Source: Pelargonium nanum (taxonomy: Eukaryota > Streptophyta > Magnoliopsida > Geraniales > Geraniaceae). From it: a DNA stretch of 24,940 nt. Positions 18,831 to 24,940 of the stretch are shown piece after piece. The stretch is taken from contig JAYMTF010001251.1 of assembly GCA_036897485.1 (NCBI GenBank), forward strand, positions 1-24,940. Direction: 5' to 3'. Below the pieces are notes generated by a model. That model had not been told where the DNA came from and did not search any database. It saw only the letters and a program-made list of their open reading frames with translations. The translations under genes and the position numbers were made by a program. Each line of letters starts with the position of its first letter. Position 1 is the stretch's first letter.

Positions 18831-19889
18831 CTACACAGAAGAATGACTAAATCATGAAGGCAAAGTAAGCATGTAGCAGTGATCAGCAACATGATACTAG
18901 GCTACGTTGTAAGAAGTACAATAAGAAACAAGGATGCAGTGTGTTGATTCTGAACAATGTAGAGGGACGTCATTTTCCCCCCTTTCTTTTATTCTATTTT
19001 ATCTAACAGATATGCTACACAGTGAGGGTAGCCCTCTCCCTATCTTTAGCCACACACTAAGAGCTTGATGCAACATCAAAATAAATTCATTCAAGAAGAC
19101 CTACTACAGTTCAACATCCTCACACAAATGCATATGTAAAGCATGGATACAAATAGAATGTGCATACGAAAAGATAAGTTGGTTAACTCTTCGTGCATAT
19201 GTTACATGTATTTGATCTTATCCCTTAAAGCACAAGCTTCTACAGAAAATCACATCTTTCACTGTCGAAGGAGAAAAGAGCAGAGCTTTTGTGAATCGAG
19301 AACCACCCCCACCCCACCAAAAGAAAAAAAACTTTTAACAAATCACTGAATCTGGGTATGAAAATAACCTGAACTGTACTCTCTCTCTCTAAATTTTGGT
19401 ATTTCTCCTATTTCCTTTCTCTTTTACTTCCCTCATTCTCTGCATTTCTACTATTTCCCTTTCTCTTCTACTTCCCTCATTCTCCAATTATTGCATGCCT
19501 ATTTACAACTTTCTTCTACTACTACATTATTCTCTTATCTTCTCCAACTTCAGAAATGAATTCTCTATGATAACTATATACATTACATAGGAAAGCTGGA
19601 GATCATACTGCATACACCTAATCAGCAGCAAATAGCAATCATCTAAACTCAGAAGGTGCACATTCCAGAAACATACATTCACAACATCATCACCGTTCAG
19701 CAGCTAATTTTCACATGGTAAAAAAAAATTACTTTCGCAGGAATCAGAAGACATTTCCGATCAAATTTTGCTCAAATTTCAAGTAATTGGATGATCAAAT
19801 ACAAAACATAGAAAATCATTGACCTAAAACTCGAACAAAAAATCCACAGAAATCGAGCGATCAAGAGCGAATTGTCGAACCTAGAGCAC
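18831..19889 (-). other. Predicted 5' UTR intron of the FES1-like gene
   Basis: On the - strand the donor is 'ttcag|gtgctc' after 19890 and the acceptor 'ttctgtgtag' ends at 18831. The ~1.06-kb interval has no coding frame. It contains a (CT)n run at ~19380-19390 on the + strand and a 43/42-bp pyrimidine-rich tandem duplication at 19401-19443 and 19444-19485 ('acttccctcattctc' in both). Confidence 0.5.
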
Positions 19890-20110
19890 CTGAACAACGT
19901 GAGTGGCTCGATCGATTTCGTGCGGTTACGTGGTTCCAAAATTCCAGAGGTTGTGGCTGGCGGAGGTTGTGGCGACGACGGAAAGTGTTGAGGCCGTGGA
20001 CGGCGGCGGAAAGGCCGGAGGTGGCGGCTGTGGCTCGCTCCGGCGGAGGAGGAGGCGTGGCACGTCCGAAATTGGGGCAGCGACGAACGAGTAGAGAGGT
20101 GGAGCTTGTG
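19890..20110 (-). other. GC-rich 5' leader exon of the FES1-like gene
   Basis: This is the most GC-rich stretch of the neighbourhood. Read on the - strand it contains 'ctcctcctccgccgg' and 'cctttccgccgccgtcc' and no ATG at all, so it fits an untranslated leader exon that ends at the 19890 donor. An open frame on the + strand here (19903-20094, Gly/Arg-rich) is an antisense by-product of this composition. The start of transcription is placed only roughly near 20110. Confidence 0.5.
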
Positions 20111-20173
20111 ATGGGTGTGATCTGGTTAGGTCAGTAGAGAATATTCCTTTCCCTCATTTGTGCAATGTTGGGT

Positions 20174-20236
20174 TGGGCTCATCCCAGTGGGCCAAATAAG
20201 TAGGATTGGGCCTAGATGGGCCCACATGTAGGCCCA
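20174..20236 (-). promoter_or_regulatory. Cluster of site II (GGCCCA/TGGGCC) boxes
   Basis: TGGGCT at 20174-20179, TGGGCC at 20188-20193 and 20207-20212, the palindrome TGGGCCCA at 20217-20224 and GGCCCA at 20231-20236: five boxes in 63 bp. These are site II-type elements bound by TCP factors, frequent in promoters of genes active in dividing cells. They lie ~60-130 bp upstream of the predicted start of the FES1-like leader exon. Confidence 0.6.
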
Positions 20237-20239
20237 TTT

Positions 20240-21880
20240 GATCACCGCTTCGATGAGTTTGAACCGGGGTGTCAATTCGCATTGACGGGTCATGTTCATG
20301 TTAGGCTGAATACATATTTCACTGAATGAGTTGGCACGAACACGGTTTAATTGTTTAGAGATATCATAAGTATCTTCTTCTTCTGGTGAGGGTTTGCTCC
20401 TTAATAGAACAATTTCACCAATTTCACCGCACACACTAGCTGCGTTCGATCTCCGCTCAACACATCCTTAGAAAAAATGACGAGCTTTAACTTTGAATTA
20501 CCCTTTAATAGAAGTTAGTCTAGGTGTGGTAAAACGGCTTAAAGATGTCAACCGCGAGTTAGAGGGCCCACTTAGAAAACTCATGATTTAGACCGGAAAA
20601 CTCCTTATTGTTTTGCCTATGAATCGCTAGTAGGGTTACCAAACAAGCCTTGCCTAACTTATAATTGGTGAGTAATATTTAATAATTATTAGCCCTTCTT
20701 TTCTCTACTAACCTTCTTCATAACACATTAGCACTCAAACCAGCTCTATACTCAGCACTTCCATATTGGAACTCACACACTAATTTTCAAACCACAACTC
20801 AAATCTTTGTAACAAAGACTAGACAATAATACAAGAAATTCAAAATGAGAAACATTCATCTGACCTCATCAGAATTAATCTAAAATTAGACTCAAAGCTC
20901 ATATGAATGTAAGGGACCCTCATGGTGCAAAAGGAGCATTAGAGAATTGTCACATCTTGTCTGCTCAAGATATTTGGAAATTTGACATTTCTCAGAAGAA
21001 ACACAATGTCACAACTCACAATGAAATGTTTTTTTTACCATTTCCGAGGTTCAATAAACATAATAGAGGAAGCAAGTGAGACAACACCAACACCACCAAA
21101 TGACAATTCAGTAACCATTACACACAATATATTCAATATTTCACATTTCGAAGACCCAAAACAAGAACATAGAAGAAAATTTCAAAGAGTGTTCAACAAG
21201 AATCTCTACTTTACAAATTGCAGTGGTTGAACAGCTTGCGGAATATGTTCTTTTCATCCTTTTGCCACATCGACAGCAAGCTGTTGGAAAGACAGGAATT
21301 GGATTAGTCGATTAGTTCGAGCTTATTTCAAAGAGATGTAACGTTCGTGCTATTCTAGACTTTTCTTCTCGCTTTACTATTGCATTACCTAGAATCATGA
21401 AGCAAACCTGGATTCAATTACCTGGTCAAGAAGACAACAGCTTATCAAGGCCCAAACAAGTCATCATTCAACTGCCACATCTAAAATAATAAAGGAAGCA
21501 TAAAAGATTGGAAACCAGAAGGAGATAACAAAAGAACACAGCATAATAAATCATCATCGTTGCCCATTCCAAGAATAAAGCCCTACAGGTAGAATCGGTA
21601 TAGGGCAAACCATCATATGATAGGTGCATCAGCAGAAAACATGCAAGTGCGATTTACGATAGTGAGTTATTTATCTTTCTTTATGTTTTAGGCTTACTTA
21701 AAGATTTATTCGGAACGAGTAAAGTGTAACTGTGTAAGTGTGAGAAATTTTGATAACAGTATTTTATATTGTGTTTTATACCCAATATTTGCATTACTTT
21801 CGCTTTATTTTTGTCGTTTCGAGTAGTATATTGCCTTAGTTTCGTTATTTTGTCAAATGTGATGTGTTTCTTTAGTTTTG
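20240..21880. other. Intergenic, nothing assigned
   Basis: No gene seen. At ~20271-20345 the wording ('gtgtcaattcgcattgacgg', later 'ggcacgaacacgg') resembles the TIR-element family present in OMT intron 2 and at 15702-15880, so this is probably a fragment of it. An 82-codon open frame on the + strand at 20982-21230 is low in complexity and unrecognised. Confidence 0.35.
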
Positions 21881-22560
21881 CAACAATGTAGGTCAAAAAG
21901 AGCCGTCTTGTGAGTCGTCTTGTGAGTGAAAAGAGGACAAATTGTGAAAAGAAACTGAACAGATCAAAAGCACGGTCGTGCAAGATAAGCACAAGCATGC
22001 CTGCTTCTCAAATTCAAAAGCATGGGTATGCTTTCAGCCCATATTTATATATATATATATTTTTTTTTGTTTTAGGTTTGGCAAGCAAGGAAGAGGTATA
22101 AATAGTTTGGAGCTTCTATTGTATGTTTTATCTAGTACCTTTTTACGTAAGTTGGGACGCAGGAGACAAATCTAAATCTCCAAGATTGTAACGTTTTCTA
22201 TTTCGATTAATCAATGATACAATCTTATTCTTTTTATATTCTTACTTTTCTCTTTGTGCCACGGCTAGCTAAATCCCACTTTAGGGATTAGGGCACAACA
22301 AGGTATGTTCGGTGATATAATGAGATTGGTGTGTTCATGCTCTTTTGAATGCTTCTTTGGCTTCCGCATATGTTAGTTAAGGTTTAAATTGACCTTTGCT
22401 AGATCCTACTGGCTACTGCTTTGTGAATGGTGTGTTCATGTTCTTTTGAATGCTTCTTTGGCTTCCGCATATGCTAGTTAAGTTTTAAATTGACCTTTAC
22501 TAGATCCTACTGTTTCTGTGAGAAGTATTGAGAAGAATTGCAACTCCCTAACCAATGACA
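21880..22560 (+). mobile_element. LTR-like remnant with a tandem duplication
   Basis: The segment has features of a retroelement LTR: the inverted phrase 'gcacggtcgtgc' near 21970, a TATA box (gtataaatag) near 22095, and further on 'gattgtaacgttttctattt' and 'gattaatcaatga'. No primer-binding site, polypurine tract or gag-pol coding sequence could be identified, and there is no second LTR, so it is at best a solo or broken element. An 85-bp block is duplicated with 101-bp spacing at its right end (see next entry). Confidence 0.3.
22327..22512 (+). repeat. 101-bp tandem duplication
   Basis: The 85-bp block at 22327-22411 recurs at 22428-22512 with only four mismatches that I can see (for example atgCtct/atgTtct and tatgTtag/tatgCtag), separated by a 16-bp spacer. 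The near identity suggests a fairly recent duplication. No coding potential is apparent. Confidence 0.85.
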
Positions 22561-23840
22561 TATAACGTTTTGAGATTCTTCACTAGGGATAGTATAGTAA
22601 CAAACAGAAGTTAAGATTTCGGGCTAACTGCTTCATGTGTTACCTTACTCATGACAGTGACACGGCGCATACATAATGAAGACATGTGAGTCACTTGGGA
22701 GAACACTAGCACAATTTTAAGGAGTTAACTGCATTCCAACTAGAGACCCATACAAGTAGAAACACAACATTCCAACTAGAGATCCTCACTACATTAGTAA
22801 ACCCCAATTCCTAGGTTTTTCATTCATTGGTTAAATCAATTGTTTGCTTATTTACTTGTTACTTAATTCAAAATTTGCACACTTAACTCAAAATGTTCGT
22901 TCAAACATTGCTATGCAACTTTAGCTAGTAGTTGCATTACTTCCTTGTGGAGACAAGGTCCACTTTTACTATGCAATTGCATTGTTCAATCATTCTCTTA
23001 AAACTTTATGTCAAGATAAAAAATGATTAGCTATTTGGTAGAGAGCCCAGCTAGTATATCAAGTGATCTCAAAATTCACAGTCTTTCACGTGTGATACTT
23101 TTACACTCCTCACTTGCAGACCATACAACACAATGGACCCTGCACGCGAACCAAGAATCAACCAGGCAAATCTATCCTAATCCTATGTTAAACTTTACTT
23201 CAATCCAAAAACCTAAACTATAACATATTAACATGAAGAACCTAACTAAAATACCAAGTGCTCTCCAATTTCACACTAATTCAACATGTGTATATGATAA
23301 CAATCGTGTCAAATATAAATGTATTTCTTAAATTCTTTTCAAGAACAAATGAAAGTTAAAAACTTAAAGAGATCATTTGAGCAAGAAAATAACATTCCTT
23401 CACATGCTTTGATTGATACAATGATACATGGACAAAAAGTTAAAGCTTCAATTTCTGCAGGCACAAAATCAAACTCATCTTCAACTTTTACAGAGCACAT
23501 TGCAACATAAAAACGATAAATGATAGTGTAATGCAAATAAATACCTCTTAGTCTACCATTAAAATCACAATCAAAAGCATCAGAACACAAAATATTTCAC
23601 AGAAACTTAGGCAAATTTTGGAAGTTTCAATAGCTACACATATCACCCATAAATCGGAAAATTTTGAAACCCTAATACAAACAAACCAAACAACACAGCC
23701 AGAGGAAAATTCGAAACATTACCAACATTACCAGCAGATTTGACATTGAAACCCAAAATTACACAACAATAGAACATTAATTTCAATATAGTCAACAAGG
23801 ATATTGAACTTACAGGAAATCCCCAAAATCGGCATCTCCA
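22561..23840. other. Intergenic and 3' flank of the PPP1R11-like gene
   Basis: AT-rich, without a recognisable gene. Directly after the PPP1R11-like stop codon, on the - strand, 'tttcct|gtaagttc' at ~23811-23816 looks like a splice donor, so the 3' UTR may contain an intron. The open frame at 23590-23339 on the - strand (Asp/Glu and Cys-containing) has no recognised motif. Confidence 0.3.
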
Positions 23841-24155
23841 TCAATGCGGCTCGGAGCAACAGCCGTGATCGTGATCGTGATCGTGATCGGCGTCCTTGGA
23901 ATGATCTCGATCGCGATTGTCTTCATCGTCGCTGGAGTCCTCGTCGAAGGGCTTCTGCTTGTGGAAGATGCAGCATTTCTTGGAGCTCTTCTTCTGCATG
24001 AACTCGTTGTCGACGGTGCCATCCTTCCATGTCACCTTCTTCTTCTTCCGATTCAGCCGGAGAACCAGCTGCTGCGGCTGAGACGGCGTCGTGTTCTCGA
24101 CGGTGATTGTGGTGGTGGCTGTGCCGGCGGCGGTGGAGGTCATGGGTCGCGCCAT
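23841..24155 (-). CDS. Protein phosphatase 1 inhibitor-3 (PPP1R11) homologue, 104 aa
   Basis: Small, heat-stable type inhibitor of protein phosphatase 1, conserved across eukaryotes (PPP1R11; INH3 in Arabidopsis). Intronless coding sequence. [23 protein letters not shown] (30-52) holds the RVxF-type PP1-docking motif KKVTW at 39-43. It is followed by the family hallmark [18 protein letters not shown] (55-72) with the Cys pair at 61-62, then an acidic Asp/Ser-rich stretch and a DHDHDHDH run (90-97) before CCSEPH. The N-terminal 25 residues are Thr/Ala-rich and variable, as in homologues. The first ATG (24155) gives MARPM; a second in-frame Met at residue 5 is possible. Length and motif order match the plant family. 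In plants INH3 is reported to bind and inhibit all PP1 isoforms tested and to be needed early in embryogenesis. Confidence 0.93.
   Translation of the reverse strand: MARPMTSTAAGTATTTITVENTTPSQPQQLVLRLNRKKKKVTWKDGTVDNEFMQKKSSKKCCIFHKQKPFDEDSSDDEDNRDRDHSKDADHDHDHDHGCCSEPH
23865..23888 (-). repeat. Hexanucleotide microsatellite in coding sequence
   Basis: Four perfect gtgatc units on the + strand (gatcac on the coding strand) encode the alternating Asp-His run near the C terminus of the PPP1R11-like protein. Changes in unit number would keep the frame. Confidence 0.9.
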
Positions 24156-24940
24156 CGGAGAGACTTTTCGTTTCGTTTCTCGAAACTTTCTTCGGTACGA
24201 GTTGTGTCCGTATTTTCAGATTTATATTTGTCTTTTCTTCTTTGTAAAAGCCCCTTACTTTAGGACGTATTTGCGCACAGTGTCGTTCACTTTTGAACTT
24301 TTACTCGTACGTGGGAGTGTTGGAAAAACCGTTCAACCGAGGCTCAGTTGGCAATCCTGATGATATTGTGGGAATAACTCTCGTATTCGATTTTCGCTAA
24401 ACACATATATGGAGAGAAGTTGAAGTGTCTATATTGTGACTAACTTTCAAACATGATTAAACATGTGGTTTGCTTCTACCAAAATTGTTCAACCCACCCC
24501 ACCTGCTTACCCGCCCGTTCACCCGTTTCGCAGAATCATACCTATCCACCCATTACATATCATATATCCATTGGGCTTAGCTCGCCTAAGAAAAGGTTGG
24601 TTGATGGTCATTCCAATATTTACTATGTCTCTATAATCTGTTTTCAGTATTAAGTCGGAGAAAATGTTGAATGACTTTAGAAGTGACTTAACTTTAACAA
24701 TAGTAATCATTAATTTGCACCCATGATTGGACTCAGAGCGAGTATGTATCATTGCTTTTGGATAATGAGTTGGATGAGCTGGAGCATATTATGAAGCTAC
24801 ATCTCCTTACAATTGTTTCATTTGTGTGTTTTATTTGTTTCAGTGCTTGTTTGTTAACTCAACATCCTCCTTAACGGAGGTGCCACATGTGATTTTCGGT
24901 AAGTCACTTATTGCCACCTATGATCATTGATGTTTGGCAA
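24156..24940 (-). promoter_or_regulatory. Upstream region of the PPP1R11-like gene
   Basis: Contains the 5' UTR and promoter of the - strand PPP1R11-like gene; no clear TATA box or site II cluster was picked out. A C-rich phrase at ~24495-24528 (acccaccccacc, acccgcccgttcacccg) resembles the 'acccg' ends of the TIR-element families elsewhere in the window. Open frames on both strands beyond 24450 are short and unrecognised. Confidence 0.35.

Noticed and set aside
19903..20094. + strand Gly/Arg-rich frame of 63 codons
   Set aside because: It is antisense to the GC-rich leader exon of the FES1-like gene, and its composition simply reflects GGC/GGA-rich DNA.
21880..22560. Complete LTR retrotransposon
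   Set aside because: No gag/pol coding sequence, primer-binding site or second LTR was found; kept only as a low-confidence LTR-like remnant.
23844..24263. 139-codon + strand hydrophobic frame
   Set aside because: Antisense shadow of the PPP1R11-like gene; the Ile/Val runs come from the complement of Asp/His-rich codons.
1..24940. A biosynthetic cluster or new multi-gene system linking the OMT and cis-prenyltransferase
   Set aside because: The two enzymes act in unrelated pathways, no oxidase, glycosyltransferase or other typical cluster enzyme lies nearby, and the remaining genes are housekeeping or regulatory. Adjacency looks coincidental.

Overview
The window is nuclear DNA from a flowering plant, most likely a dicot. 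Its genes have introns with GT/AG borders, the non-coding DNA is AT-rich, and the proteins are recognisable plant families. It is full of old, mostly non-autonomous mobile-element fragments. Exon borders were worked out by reading splice sites by eye and checking that the frame stays open.

Four protein-coding genes can be supported. (1) A COMT-type O-methyltransferase on the + strand, four exons at 3133-7067, 352 aa. (2) An intronless cis-prenyltransferase on the - strand, 9548-8505, 347 aa. (3) A large CCCH zinc-finger protein resembling FRIGIDA-ESSENTIAL 1 on the - strand, coding exons between 18817 and 16217, 760 aa. It has a separate GC-rich 5' leader exon near 19890-20110 and a promoter rich in GGCCCA/TGGGCC boxes. 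(4) A small protein phosphatase 1 inhibitor-3 (PPP1R11) homologue on the - strand, 24155-23841, 104 aa. A broken SOBIR1-like receptor-kinase fragment lies at about 911-1636, just upstream of a Helitron-like 3' end.

Layout: 1-900 non-coding repeats; 911-1780 SOBIR1 pseudogene plus Helitron-like end; 1930-2230 fold-back element; 2430-2972 three copies of a ~180-bp tandem repeat forming the distal OMT promoter; 3133-7240 OMT gene, with TE insertions in its introns and a SINE exactly at its stop codon; 7320-7810 degenerate tandem repeats; 8505-9548 cis-prenyltransferase; 9550-16200 mostly TE-derived intergenic DNA, with several strong but unassigned splice-like signals on the - strand at 13.9-15.3 kb; 16217-20110 FES1-like gene; 20240-23840 intergenic, including an LTR-like stretch with a tandem duplication; 23841-24155 PPP1R11-like gene; the rest is its upstream region.

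The genes do not form a pathway or cluster: methylation of small phenolics, dolichol/polyisoprenoid synthesis, nuclear regulation and PP1 regulation are unrelated. I see no sign of a new multi-gene system. The most interesting points are an O-methyltransferase that keeps the catalytic His but has Asn at the conserved Glu position, a SINE whose 16-bp target-site duplication spans the OMT stop codon, and a cis-prenyltransferase whose variable loop contains an internal duplication.
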